A stretch of 64,000 nucleotides of DNA from Legionella sp. 515359 (GTDB lineage: Bacteria; Pseudomonadota; Gammaproteobacteria; Legionellales; Legionellaceae): the NCBI GenBank assembly GCA_025941565.1, contig JAPCYN010000010.1:17243-81242 (forward strand), in the 5' to 3' direction. Position 1 is the first letter of the stretch, and each line of letters starts with the position of its first letter. Below, one piece after another: positions 37,867 to 46,768 of this stretch. A program made the translations under genes and the position numbers. The notes beneath the pieces are model-generated. The model made no database searches, had not been told where the DNA came from, and saw nothing but the letters and a program-made list of their open reading frames with translations.

Positions 37867-39119
37867 GACTGAGTTGGTTAGAAGAAAACATTAATTTATT
37901 AGTACCAATTCTTCTAGTTTTATTGGTTTTTTTTATTCCTATAAGCCCCAGTATTAAATCAATTTTAGTGCCGCTTAGCTTGGCCGCTATCGTATTTAAT
38001 CCTTATTACAGACAATATTTGTATTCTGCTTTGAATACATTATGGGCTCGCGCTGCGATTATTTTATTTCTTTATGTCCTTCTTGCTTGTACGTGGTCTG
38101 AAGCATCATTATCAGTGCAATACCATATGGTTAATAAATATTCTAAGTTAATTTTTCTACCAATTCTTGCTGTAGGTTTTATTAAACCCAAAACAAGGTT
38201 TTGGGTTTTCAATAGCTACATATGGGCGATGTTATTCACGTGTATTCTTTCAGTGCTGAAATCTAAAAATCTGTTGACCATTAACTCTCCAGATCCTGGC
38301 GAAGTATTTTATAATCATATTGTTACTGGATATATGGTTGCTCTAGGTGTTTATTTTGCCGGAATTTTGGCATTCCAAGCGAATATAAGTAGACCGTTGC
38401 GATTTTTTTATTTGTTCATGGTCATATTAGGAACTTATCAAACATTTTTTGTTAATCCCGGAAGAACAGGTTACATCATTTATGGTATTTTAATGTCTTT
38501 GCTTATCGTGCAAAAGCTTCCACTTAAAAAGGCTTTAATAGGAATTGTGATATTTATTAGCGCAATTAGCTTGACCTATATTCTTAGCCCAGTGATGCAA
38601 GACGGAGTTCATTCACTGATGAATGATATTAAGCTCTTGAAACACAACCAAGCAGATACTTCTTTGGGTTTTAGAATCCAGTTTCATCAATATGCTCAAT
38701 CTTTATTTGAAAAACATCCTATTGTAGGCGTGGGTACAGGAGGGTTTCAATATAGTTTTGTGACAGATCAACCGATTCCTTCCTGGGGACATAAGCTTAA
38801 TGAACCTCACGGTCAATATTGGCTGACTCTTGCAGAGCTCGGCTTGGTAGGGATTGTTCTCTTTCTTTTTTTTATTGGTACCTTATTTATTACTGCATTA
38901 CAACTTAAAGAAATGAAACCATTTCTTTTGGGGCTTGTGGTTTCCTTTTGTATGCTCTCTTTCTCGGATACCATATTTTGTTATTCAACAATAGGATATT
39001 TGTTAATCCTCTTTAGTGCTCTGTGTTTTGGCGAGTTAATTGAACAAAATCAAAATAAAGAGGCAGCAACATGTAAAGTACTGGATAAGAATCAATATGG
39101 ATTAAGTGCTGGTTCTTAA
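37863..39119 (+). CDS. O-antigen ligase-like (WaaL/RfaL) membrane protein
   Basis: 418 aa, about 10-12 membrane segments and a periplasmic loop around 230-325. The O-antigen ligase domain (Wzy_C/PF04932 type) is seen as VNPGRTGYIIYG, then the loop with HPIVGVGTGGFQYSF and NEPHGQYWLTLAELGLVGI; the His in PHGQYW is the usual functional residue. It ligates O-polysaccharide to lipid A-core or polymerises it; the two activities cannot be told apart by sequence. Starts with TTG at the 4-base overlap with the glycosyltransferase gene. Confidence 0.8.
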   Translation: MRLSWLEENINLLVPILLVLLVFFIPISPSIKSILVPLSLAAIVFNPYYRQYLYSALNTLWARAAIILFLYVLLACTWSEASLSVQYHMVNKYSKLIFLPILAVGFIKPKTRFWVFNSYIWAMLFTCILSVLKSKNLLTINSPDPGEVFYNHIVTGYMVALGVYFAGILAFQANISRPLRFFYLFMVILGTYQTFFVNPGRTGYIIYGILMSLLIVQKLPLKKALIGIVIFISAISLTYILSPVMQDGVHSLMNDIKLLKHNQADTSLGFRIQFHQYAQSLFEKHPIVGVGTGGFQYSFVTDQPIPSWGHKLNEPHGQYWLTLAELGLVGIVLFLFFIGTLFITALQLKEMKPFLLGLVVSFCMLSFSDTIFCYSTIGYLLILFSALCFGELIEQNQNKEAATCKVLDKNQYGLSAGS

Positions 39120-39122
39120 TAT

Positions 39123-39155
39123 GTAGCCTGAGTGAAGGAGCAAGTCGTAACCGGG
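39123..39155. repeat. Copy of the GTAGCCTGRGTGAAGG...CCGGG dispersed repeat
   Basis: GTAGCCTGAGTGAAGGAGCA, then AGTCGTAACCGGG, just after the O-antigen ligase-like gene. It is the single-arm form of the repeat. Confidence 0.5.
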
Positions 39156-39241
39156 ATTTCCATCATAGAGTTACAAGTTTCCAGGCGCTTTTTCTAGGAT
39201 ACATCTCTGAGTCGATGAAATAGTTCATGGCCGTTCCTTTC

Positions 39242-40069
39242 TTACATCTCAGATAACTGCACAGGCCAAAGATGGTAAAAATGATGTACCGGCCCATTTC
39301 CTAAACCAACACTTTCTTCTTTTGCAGCCTGTATGGCATTAAATAAATAATTTTTTGCAATGCGGCATGCGTTAGGTAAGTCAATTTTTTGGGCAAGGCA
39401 GGCTGTTATTGCTGCCGAAAGGGTGCATCCAGTTCCATGGGTATTTTTGGAGTTAATTCGTGGGCTTGTAAACCAACGAGTATCTCCATTTGCTCCTATT
39501 AATAAATCATTTGATTCCAGTGAGTGCAACAGATGTCCTCCTTTGAGTAAAACGTATTGTGGACCCAAATCAAGTAATTTTTGACCCACATACACCATTT
39601 CCTTTTCAGACGACGCATTTTTAATTCCAGTAAAGGTGGATGCTTCCGGAAGGTTTGGAGTAATCAAGGTAGCAAGTGGCATAAGCTGGGTTATCAATGA
39701 ATCTACAGCCTCGGGCAATAATAAAGGGTCACCACTTTTAGCAACAGTGACAGGATCAATGACAATAGGAATGTCCACTGCTTTTCTTTTAAGAAATGAA
39801 GAGACCAATTCAATTATTTCGCTATTAAAAAGCATGCCTATTTTTATACTATCAGGCTTAATGTCATCAAAAATGGCATTGAGCTGATCCTCTATGGCCT
39901 GCAATGGAATAGTGTAACAGTGTCTTACACCACATGTATTTTGTACAGGTAATGCTGTCAGTACCGTCATTGCATAGCAACCCAATGCAGAAAATGTTTT
40001 TAGATCTGCTTGAATTCCAGCGCCACCAGAGCCATCAAACCCTGCTATAGATAAGGCTTTATATTGCAT
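39242..40069 (-). CDS. thiD: Hydroxymethylpyrimidine/phosphomethylpyrimidine kinase
   Basis: Phosphorylates HMP and HMP-P in thiamine synthesis and salvage. 275 aa ribokinase-fold enzyme: AGFDGSGGAGIQADLKTF near the N-terminus, VIDPVTVAKSGDPLLLPEAV and NTHGTGCTLSAAITACLAQ with the anion hole and catalytic Asp position. It follows thiM with a 4-base gap, so the two make a salvage operon; thiE and thiC are not in the window. Confidence 0.95.
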   Translation of the reverse strand: MQYKALSIAGFDGSGGAGIQADLKTFSALGCYAMTVLTALPVQNTCGVRHCYTIPLQAIEDQLNAIFDDIKPDSIKIGMLFNSEIIELVSSFLKRKAVDIPIVIDPVTVAKSGDPLLLPEAVDSLITQLMPLATLITPNLPEASTFTGIKNASSEKEMVYVGQKLLDLGPQYVLLKGGHLLHSLESNDLLIGANGDTRWFTSPRINSKNTHGTGCTLSAAITACLAQKIDLPNACRIAKNYLFNAIQAAKEESVGLGNGPVHHFYHLWPVQLSEM

Positions 40070-40073
40070 TTAA

Positions 40074-40856
40074 CTACACTCTCGCAACTGTTTGTGACAT
40101 TAAAACCCAGTCAGGATCAAACAAATTATCAATAAATGTCTGTTTGAATGTGGCGGGTGCCTTTGATTTCTCATGTGCTAATTGTCCACATAAACCAAAA
40201 TAAGCGGTTGCCTGAACTGCTGCTAGAAAATAATTGGAGTGGCAGGCTACAAAAGCACCAAGGACCGCGGTCATTGTACAACCCATTCCAGTGATCAGTG
40301 GCATAAGGTTGGAGCCGAATGGCAGGGTACTATTCTCTACTCCATTTGTTATAAAATCTTCGGGTCCACTTACTACAACTGTTTTGTGTTGCTTTGCTAA
40401 CAGACAGGCACTGCTGATTGCTTTAGTTACTGGATCAGAGCTCTCAACGCCCTTAGTAGCTCCATTGGCTCCTGCTAATGAAATGATTTCACTGGCATTT
40501 CCTCTGATGACCTGAGCATAGGGAAGCAATTCGATCGCTGCAGATGTACGAAGTTTACTTGCACCAGCACCCACCGGATCAAGAATTAATGGTTTACCTA
40601 TGGAATTTGCAATTTTTGCTGCAAATAGGGCTCTGTCCATGAATACATCATTTAAAGTACCAATGTTAATATATATCGCTTGACTTAAAGAGGCTAATTC
40701 TTCAATTTCGTCTTGAGATTCCGACATAAGCGGCGCAGCACCTAGAGCCAAGAGGCTATTCGCCATAAAATCCATAGTGACGTAATTGGTTAGGCAAAGT
40801 ATTAAGGGTTTTTGTTGTTTTAATTGGGTGAGAGTGGATTGTATCTGATTAAGCAT
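40074..40856 (-). CDS. thiM: Hydroxyethylthiazole kinase
   Basis: Phosphorylates the thiazole moiety of thiamine (salvage). 260 aa from the ATG at 40856, selected because AGGA lies six bases upstream; a TTG 15 bases earlier is less likely. Motifs: PLILCLTNYVTMDFMANSLLALGAAPLMS, shortened here to LTNYVTMDFMANSLLALGAA, then LDPVGAGASKLRT and TGMGCTMTAVLGAF with the catalytic Cys/Asp region. No TPP riboswitch was found; instead a strong hairpin precedes it (40874-40909). Confidence 0.94.
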   Translation of the reverse strand: MLNQIQSTLTQLKQQKPLILCLTNYVTMDFMANSLLALGAAPLMSESQDEIEELASLSQAIYINIGTLNDVFMDRALFAAKIANSIGKPLILDPVGAGASKLRTSAAIELLPYAQVIRGNASEIISLAGANGATKGVESSDPVTKAISSACLLAKQHKTVVVSGPEDFITNGVENSTLPFGSNLMPLITGMGCTMTAVLGAFVACHSNYFLAAVQATAYFGLCGQLAHEKSKAPATFKQTFIDNLFDPDWVLMSQTVARV

Positions 40857-40873
40857 TGACGTTCCTGACAAGT

Positions 40874-40909
40874 TATACTTCGCGGTCTGGGAATAAACCG
40901 CGAAGTATA
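40874..40909 (-). terminator. 13-bp perfect hairpin before thiM
   Basis: TATACTTCGCGGT and ACCGCGAAGTATA are perfect complements with a 10-base loop. It lies between the Cys-module gene and thiM, both on the minus strand. It could terminate the former or act as a leader structure for thiM; no T run is clear. Confidence 0.6.
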
Positions 40910-40919
40910 TATCGGAAAC

Positions 40920-41258
40920 TTACCAAGCTGCAATTTTCTCTTCGGGTCGTAAAGAACATTCTTCTGAAACGGAACCATCATTGCATACAACAAGTCCAGT
41001 CACGCTGTAAGTAGAAACAACCCCACCTTTCCATAAGCAACACCCTCGAAACAATTGCAAGTCCATCACCGCATGTGGGGTGCAATAACACGCGGAGTAG
41101 AAACCATTTTTACAAACAAGGCGGCCTGCTGACGAATCACAATAGCTGACTCCACCCATTTGGCTGCAACAACCAGATATATATTGAGACTGAGCATATG
41201 CAGGGGAGAGCAGAATACTTAATATACTTGCGTAAAGAAAAGTTTTAAGTGAGCGCAT
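40920..41258 (-). CDS. Secreted protein with two CCSxxGGV-type cysteine modules
   Basis: 112 aa with a signal peptide (ASILSILLSPAYA, cut near residue 22). Two modules follow: CCSQMGGVSYCDSSAGRLVC...CYC, and a more divergent CCLWKGGVVSTYSVTGLVVC...DGSVSEEC. The first resembles the modules of the 13396-13869 protein closely (CCS, GGV, CD, G, C, DG/NG, C). No Thr-rich linker here. It stands alone between the MITE-like element and thiM. Function unknown; probable disulfide-rich surface or periplasmic protein. Confidence 0.65.
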   Translation of the reverse strand: MRSLKTFLYASILSILLSPAYAQSQYISGCCSQMGGVSYCDSSAGRLVCKNGFYSACYCTPHAVMDLQLFRGCCLWKGGVVSTYSVTGLVVCNDGSVSEECSLRPEEKIAAW

Positions 41259-41298
41259 CGTGATTTTCCGGAGTTATTTTTTATTTTTAGGATAGCAT

Positions 41299-41381
41299 AG
41301 GGTCTGTTTACATTTCCACTCTCTTGACCAAACTGGCTTGATTTTCTGCTCTGTTCACATACTCCATTGTAAACAGACCCT
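41299..41381. mobile_element. 83-bp MITE-like element with 14-bp terminal inverted repeats
   Basis: AGGGTCTGTTTACA at 41299-41312 is exactly inverted as TGTAAACAGACCCT at 41368-41381. The interior is AT-rich without coding potential. Size and perfect termini fit a miniature inverted-repeat element or insertion-sequence remnant. No target duplication was obvious. Alternative: a long-loop terminator for the Cys-module or rhomboid gene. Confidence 0.45.
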
Positions 41382-41386
41382 GACTT

Positions 41387-42004
41387 TTAAAAATTATTAG
41401 ATGAACCGGGTATTATCTGTAGGTAATTAGGGTAAAGTCCTAATAAATAACTTGTAGCTAAACCGGCTAAAAGACCAAATAAATGCGCTTCCCAGGATAC
41501 CCCTTTATCTTTAGGAAAAATACCAAAGAAAATACCGGCAAAATAATAGATACTAATGACGCCAAGGATTATGGTGGTTAATGTACCGCTTTGATAGATA
41601 TTGCTCACTAAAAAGCCCCAGTAACCGGTAATTAGGCCACTCGCACCTACATGTAAGCCAGGTTTGGCGAAGCACCAAATTGCGATTCCGCTTAAAACAG
41701 TAATCATTACCGTGACGACAATGAAGTAATTAAGTCCGCTAATCAAAATGAAATTACTTAAAACCACCAGGGGAATTGAGTTAAAAAATATATGGTTAAA
41801 ATTTGTATGCAAAAGAGGTGCGAATAAAATACCAGGCAAGCCACGAAGATGTCTTGGAATAATGCCCAGCAGTAATATTTTTCTATAGAACAGACTCACA
41901 AAGAAGAAAAGCCAGGGAATCAACAAAATAATTTCCAGAATGGGAATGTTATTTCTTGTTTGGCCTATAATCAAATAAAGACTATTGTTTAATTCTTCAA
42001 GCAT
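41387..42004 (-). CDS. Rhomboid-family intramembrane serine protease
   Basis: 205 aa, six membrane segments. Rhomboid signature: HTNFNHIFFN (HxxxN, His71-Asn75), GASG with candidate nucleophile Ser122 and SWEAHLFGLLAG with base His174. The six-TM bacterial form cleaves membrane protein segments in the inner membrane. It starts 3 bases before the xseA gene end, so the two form a minus-strand pair. Substrate unknown. Confidence 0.85.
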   Translation of the reverse strand: MLEELNNSLYLIIGQTRNNIPILEIILLIPWLFFFVSLFYRKILLLGIIPRHLRGLPGILFAPLLHTNFNHIFFNSIPLVVLSNFILISGLNYFIVVTVMITVLSGIAIWCFAKPGLHVGASGLITGYWGFLVSNIYQSGTLTTIILGVISIYYFAGIFFGIFPKDKGVSWEAHLFGLLAGLATSYLLGLYPNYLQIIPGSSNNF

Positions 42005-42007
42005 TTT

Positions 42008-43360
42008 TTACTCGTGTATTTGAGTGATTTCGCAAGTTAAATTACCTTGTGCCAAGCGGACATCGATTACCTCGCCAATATTTACTTGTTGGCTGGAAAA
42101 CAACACCTTCTTTTTTTTCGTTGCAATAGCATATCCTCTATCCAGTGTAGCCAAGGGACTAACTGCATGCAAGGTCGATAATTGTGTTCTCAATTGATAT
42201 TTGAGTTGATTGATCATATTTTGCATGTGCTGGATTAATTGTGCTGAAATATTTTGTAAACGTGTCTGTGTCTGTTTGATTTGCATTTTGGGGTTTCTGG
42301 CATTCAAATGGTTGATGCAAAGATAAAGTTGATGTGTTTTTTGTTTGATGATGTAACTCATGTGTGCCATCAATTGCCGCTCCAGGTAATCGGTAGTTTG
42401 CCAGTAACTGGCAATCGCTTTTTGTGGCGAAGAGATTTTGTCGATTAAGTGCTGCAAGTTGATTTGGTATTTTTGTAAAAATCGGTGCATCGCTTCATGC
42501 AAACGAGAGATGGAGTGATTTAATAATTTAAACAATTCATTACAATCAGGCGTCACCGCAGCAGCGGCTGCTGTAGGCGTTTCTGCTCTGTAATCCGCTA
42601 CAAAATCAGCAATTGTAAAATCTGTTTCATGTCCCACGCCAGACACGATAGGAATTGAGCTATGAGCTATCGATCGGGCTAATTGTTCATCATTAAATGC
42701 CCATAAATCTTCAATACTTCCTCCACCACGCGCAAGCAACAGCACATCACATCGTTTCTCCGTATTTGCATGTCTTAATGCTTTAATCAATTGTTGTGCC
42801 GCACTGGCACCCTGAACTTCACTTGGATAGATGAAGACATCAGCTAAGGGAAATCGTCGTGCCAGGGTGGACAATATATCGCGAATCGCGGCACCGGTGG
42901 TTGACGTAATTACTCCGATGGCACGAGGCATCGAGGGAATGGGTCTTTTTTTTGTTGAATCAAATAAACCTTCAGCAGCAAGTTTATTCTTTAATTCTTC
43001 AAAACGTTGATAGAGAGCTCCCAAGCCAGCTTCGGTAATTTGTTCCACGATTAATTGATAATCACCACGTGCTTCATACAGGCTTAATCTACCACTGGCG
43101 ACTATATGCTGACCGTCACATAGTTTATTTGCAAGTACATTCGTATGGCGATTTTTAAAGTAAACACAGCGAATTTGGGCATTGGTGTCTTTCAAGGTAA
43201 AATAAAAATGTCCAGACACCGGTTTACTCAAATTAGAGAGTTCTCCTTCAACATGAACTGTTCCCAGTTCATTTTCAAGATAACTTTTAACCTGCCGATT
43301 AAGTTGACTGACAGTAAGAATTGCATTTCCTTTTTCTACGATCAATTGAGAGCGCCCCAT
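42008..43360 (-). CDS. xseA: Exodeoxyribonuclease VII large subunit
   Basis: Catalytic subunit of the exonuclease that degrades single-stranded DNA in both directions. 450 aa from ATG 43360; a TTG 21 bases upstream would add seven residues, and neither has a strong ribosome binding site. N-terminal OB fold (VEGELSNLSKPVSGHFYFTL), catalytic core (GVITSTTGAAIRDILSTL, LARGGGSIEDLWAFNDEQLA, SGVGHETDFTIADFVAD) and C-terminal coiled coil before TLDRGYAIATKK. xseB is not in the window. Confidence 0.95.
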   Translation of the reverse strand: MGRSQLIVEKGNAILTVSQLNRQVKSYLENELGTVHVEGELSNLSKPVSGHFYFTLKDTNAQIRCVYFKNRHTNVLANKLCDGQHIVASGRLSLYEARGDYQLIVEQITEAGLGALYQRFEELKNKLAAEGLFDSTKKRPIPSMPRAIGVITSTTGAAIRDILSTLARRFPLADVFIYPSEVQGASAAQQLIKALRHANTEKRCDVLLLARGGGSIEDLWAFNDEQLARSIAHSSIPIVSGVGHETDFTIADFVADYRAETPTAAAAAVTPDCNELFKLLNHSISRLHEAMHRFLQKYQINLQHLIDKISSPQKAIASYWQTTDYLERQLMAHMSYIIKQKTHQLYLCINHLNARNPKMQIKQTQTRLQNISAQLIQHMQNMINQLKYQLRTQLSTLHAVSPLATLDRGYAIATKKKKVLFSSQQVNIGEVIDVRLAQGNLTCEITQIHE

Positions 43361-43538
43361 AAAATGATAAGCCAGTTTCAATTTCAGTATGAAACGTTTT
43401 ATAGCGAAACATGCAGATTATCAAAATTAATAACTTAGTTACAATGACGAAAGAATTTAACTTCATCGCTGCGTTCATCTTGGCAAACCTTCCAAGAATA
43501 AGCTATGATCCTCTCTTTAAAAATAATAAAAAAATATA

Positions 43539-44297
43539 ATGAACTCTTTCCAAAATAGAAAATTAGGGATTTTCAGCTCATTTTTGTTTTTACTCATAAC
43601 CATGAGTATGGCTGGTTGTGTTGACTTATCAGGTGGTAGGGCTTCTGAAAAAAAGCCAATACCCAAGAGTGCTCAGTCTGTGACTCATAAAACCCTAACT
43701 CAGAAACCAGCGAAAACGGCAGTGAAGACTGTGAAAGTGAGTAAGTCGCAACCTTATCATGGTGAAGTACATACCATGCTGGGCGGGCTTGGGGTTTTTA
43801 GCACCGGGATGAGATTGCTTAGTGATACTGTTATGGATGAATGCAATGTGTCAGCACCTAGTGACATGTGGTATAACGCAGGTAATGTGACTCGCTCAAT
43901 CGTCACTTATTATCAAAAACATAAAGCGCATAGACCTATTATTCTGGTAGGACATTCTTTAGGTGCTAATGAGCAAATCAAGGTTGCCCGTAATCTGGAA
44001 AAAGCAGGTATCCCAGTAGATTTATTGGTTACCGTCGATGCCGTATCTCAAACTATTGTGCCATCTAACGTGAAACATGCAATGAATTTTTACAAGCCTG
44101 GATATGTACCTATGTTTAGCGGTTTAAAGCTTAAGGCAGTGGATCCAGAGCAAACGCGTATTGACAACTTTAATGTTGCTACGTTAAAAGACATTGAAGT
44201 GAATCATTTCACCATTGATAAAGATCCCGTCGTACAAGCAATGATAATGGAAGAAGTAAAAAAGGTGTTGAGTAATGCAAATAAAGCAAAAGGGTAA
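43539..44297 (+). CDS. Lipoprotein with alpha/beta-hydrolase motif
   Basis: 252 aa. Signal peptide with lipobox MAGC (Cys27), then a Lys/Thr/Pro-rich linker and a compact hydrolase-like domain from about 75. GHSLG at 138-142 gives candidate nucleophile Ser140, with Asp167 (TVDAVS) and His223 (VNHFTID) as the likely triad. A lipase, esterase or thioesterase is inferred. Its 3' end overlaps the flavin monooxygenase gene by 23 bases, so the two are coupled. Confidence 0.7.
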   Translation: MNSFQNRKLGIFSSFLFLLITMSMAGCVDLSGGRASEKKPIPKSAQSVTHKTLTQKPAKTAVKTVKVSKSQPYHGEVHTMLGGLGVFSTGMRLLSDTVMDECNVSAPSDMWYNAGNVTRSIVTYYQKHKAHRPIILVGHSLGANEQIKVARNLEKAGIPVDLLVTVDAVSQTIVPSNVKHAMNFYKPGYVPMFSGLKLKAVDPEQTRIDNFNVATLKDIEVNHFTIDKDPVVQAMIMEEVKKVLSNANKAKG

Positions 44298-45585
44298 AGA
44301 AAATTGTCCTCGTGTCTGCGTAATCGGAGCAGGTCCAAGTGGTCTTGCTGCAATTAAAAATTTGCAAGAACAGGGTGTAACGGACATCACCGTATTTGAA
44401 AAAAATAATCAAATCGGTGGGAACTGGATATATGATGAGAGTAATGCTCATTCCAGTGTTTATGAAACGACCCATATTATTAGTTCAAAGCGTTGGTCAG
44501 AGTTTGAAGACTTTCCCATGCCAGCGCATTATCCTGATTATCCATCACATACTTTGGTTTTAGATTATTTCAAGAGTTATGCGAATCATTTCGATTTAAA
44601 TAAATACATTCGTTTTAATACCACTGTTTTAAAAGTAAAACATACCGATCAAAATCAATGGAACGTCATTTTTGAAAATGAGCAGGGTACCCATGAAGAG
44701 TATTTTGATTATTTACTGGTTGCTAATGGTCACCATTGGGATCCTTTTATGCCAGAGTACCCTGGTAAATTCTCCGGCCAATTACTTCACTCACACCAAT
44801 ACAAAAAAGCTTCTGCGTTTAAGGGGAAGCGTGTTTTGGTCGTTGGTGGCGGAAATTCTGCTTGTGATATCGCTGTAGAGATTGCCCGTATTTCCCCAAG
44901 AACCTGCATCAGTATGCGTAGGGGCTATAATATTTTCCCTAAATTTGTATTTGGTAAACCGACTGATGATGCTGTGGCGAAAATTAGATGGATGCCTTCC
45001 TGGTTGAGGCAGAAAATTTTGAGTTTCTTTATTCGCATTTTGCAAGGTCGATATGGCAAATATAAATTAATGAAGCCTGATTGTGGTCCTTTAGAGATCC
45101 ATCCGACCATTAATACAGAATTGCTCTATTTTATTAGACATGGGGAAGTTTTTCCCCGCCCAGGGATTACTCATTTCGAAGAAAATCAAGTCCATTTTAC
45201 TAATGGTGATTCGGAAGAGTTTGATACAGTGATTTTTGCTACAGGTTATAAAACCAGTTTCCCATTTCTTGATAAGGAAATTGCTGATTTCAGTAACTCA
45301 ACGAAGGTACCACTGTATCGAAAAATGATGCATACAGACTTCGATAATCTTTATTTTATTGGTTTGTGTCAGCCTCAAGGGTGTATTTGGCCGCTTGCTG
45401 ATTATCAGTCCAAAATAGTCGCACGCATTATTATGGGAACTTTAAAACGACCTGATAATCTGCATGAGAAGACAATTCAGGAAATGAATAAACCCCATTA
45501 CCGATTTAAATCTCATATACGACATGCTGTAGAAGTAGATTATCATAAGTTTCGTCGTGAGTTATTGGATATGCTGGAAGCTTGA
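44275..45585 (+). CDS. Flavin-containing monooxygenase (FMO/Baeyer-Villiger-like)
   Basis: 436 aa. FAD site GAGPSG (18-23), GGNWIYD, the class B monooxygenase signature FSGQLLHSHQYK (FxGxxxHxxxYK, 166-177), NADPH site GGGNSACDIA (191-200) and FATGYKTSFPFL. Class B enzymes oxygenate N, S or carbonyl groups using NADPH and O2. The substrate cannot be told. It overlaps the hydrolase-like lipoprotein gene, and an SDR gene lies convergent 290 bases on; together they could handle one alcohol-ketone-ester type route (inference). Confidence 0.82.
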   Translation: MQIKQKGKENCPRVCVIGAGPSGLAAIKNLQEQGVTDITVFEKNNQIGGNWIYDESNAHSSVYETTHIISSKRWSEFEDFPMPAHYPDYPSHTLVLDYFKSYANHFDLNKYIRFNTTVLKVKHTDQNQWNVIFENEQGTHEEYFDYLLVANGHHWDPFMPEYPGKFSGQLLHSHQYKKASAFKGKRVLVVGGGNSACDIAVEIARISPRTCISMRRGYNIFPKFVFGKPTDDAVAKIRWMPSWLRQKILSFFIRILQGRYGKYKLMKPDCGPLEIHPTINTELLYFIRHGEVFPRPGITHFEENQVHFTNGDSEEFDTVIFATGYKTSFPFLDKEIADFSNSTKVPLYRKMMHTDFDNLYFIGLCQPQGCIWPLADYQSKIVARIIMGTLKRPDNLHEKTIQEMNKPHYRFKSHIRHAVEVDYHKFRRELLDMLEA

Positions 45586-45598
45586 TTGGATGATTGTG

Positions 45599-45669
45599 CC
45601 CAGGTGAAGGCGAAGCCCTAAACCGGGTCTGTGATCAATCATTCCCGGGTTAAGGATTCGCTCACTGCC
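45599..45669. repeat. Inverted pair of the TGAAGGCGAAGCC...CCGGG repeat
   Basis: CCCAGGTGAAGGCGAAGCCC...CCGGG (45599-45628) faces CCCGGGTTAAGGATTCGCTC...GCC (45644-45669) in inverted orientation. The arms match the dispersed repeat seen at 34242, 39123 and 55901. Confidence 0.6.
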
Positions 45670-45752
45670 ATTAAATTAATGGCTTAATCTACATGCCGCG
45701 AACAAGCCTTGAATCTTCTACACATCGCTGAAAAACCGCTTCAGCTCTATTC

Positions 45753-45828
45753 CGACGTCCCGCTTGTCCGCGGGGTCCAGTGTTTTAGAGCAGATCTTCT
45801 GGATCTCATGGACAAGCCGCAGAACGTT
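45753..45828. repeat. Palindromic repeat with CTTGTCCGC arms (second copy)
   Basis: CGACGTCCCGCTTGTCCGCG...TCCAG and CTGGATCTCATGGACAAGCC...ACGTTG form an imperfect hairpin of about 28 bp. Its core CTTGTCCGC and GGATC are shared with the 22746-22814 copy. Confidence 0.55.
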
Positions 45829-45878
45829 GACAAGATACTGATTAATGGCAATATGACCTCGCCTTCATTCTGCTATGT

Positions 45879-46715
45879 TTAATTCCTGGACTCTTGCCGT
45901 TTAATGAGTGCACTCATTAACTTTTCAATATTGGTTCTATGCGGATTTTCCTGCAGAATCATTGCTTTGGTCCGTTCCTCACAATAACCTTTTACTTCTT
46001 TATCTGGAAAAATATAGAATTTCTTATGCTCTACTTCCTGAACAATATGTTCGGCTATATCGATAGCAGGACGTGAATGTGATAAAAGAGACTTTAATGC
46101 TTCATGAAAGGAAGAATTTGCATCGGCTGCGTGGGATAAAAGAGCGGTATCCGTAAAAGAGGGGAATACCACTGAAACATCTACAGGTTTTTTCATGCGT
46201 TCCAGATCAAAATACAATGATTCAGACAAGGCAAGTACAGCATGTTTTGACATGGCATAAGAGGCTGTTTGTGACCCGGTACATAACGAATATAAGCTCG
46301 CTATGTTAATAATATGTGAATGAAAATTCTGCTGGAACAAAAAAGGAGTAAAGGCCTGAATCGTATGAATCATTCCATGCAAATTAACATCCATGACTTT
46401 TTGGATGTGTTCAGGGCATAAGTCCCAGACAGGGCCCATTTGACCAATAATACCTGCATTGTTATAAATCCAATCAATCCGTCCTAGCTTACGCTCAACG
46501 TGTTGTGCCAACTGTGTTACGTCATTAGGTTGTGTTACATCACAGGAAATCTCCAGAATTTTTTTTGGGAACAGGGCTAATAGGTGTTGCGCTTCTTGCT
46601 TGAGTTTAATACGGTCCTTATCCACCATAACTACAGTGTTACCTCGGTGTAAATTGACTTGGCTTAATGCTAAGCCAATTCCATTTGCAGCGCCGGTGAT
46701 TACAGCTACTTTCAT
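45879..46715 (-). CDS. Short-chain dehydrogenase/reductase
   Basis: 278 aa classical SDR: NAD(P)-binding TGAANGIG near the N-terminus, NNAGIIG, INIASLYSLCTGSQTASYAMSKHA with catalytic Ser-Tyr-Lys (YAMSK), and an additional C-terminal helix region (about 215-278). The acidic residue in MVDKDR after beta-2 hints at NAD preference. The AAAGGA ribosome binding site is good. Convergent with the FMO gene, so it is not in the same operon. Substrate unknown. Confidence 0.85.
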   Translation of the reverse strand: MKVAVITGAANGIGLALSQVNLHRGNTVVMVDKDRIKLKQEAQHLLALFPKKILEISCDVTQPNDVTQLAQHVERKLGRIDWIYNNAGIIGQMGPVWDLCPEHIQKVMDVNLHGMIHTIQAFTPFLFQQNFHSHIINIASLYSLCTGSQTASYAMSKHAVLALSESLYFDLERMKKPVDVSVVFPSFTDTALLSHAADANSSFHEALKSLLSHSRPAIDIAEHIVQEVEHKKFYIFPDKEVKGYCEERTKAMILQENPHRTNIEKLMSALIKRQESRN

Positions 46716-46768
46716 TTTTTTTCCTTTTGCTATAATTTTATAGATTCTACCAACATAAGGGTGTCATT

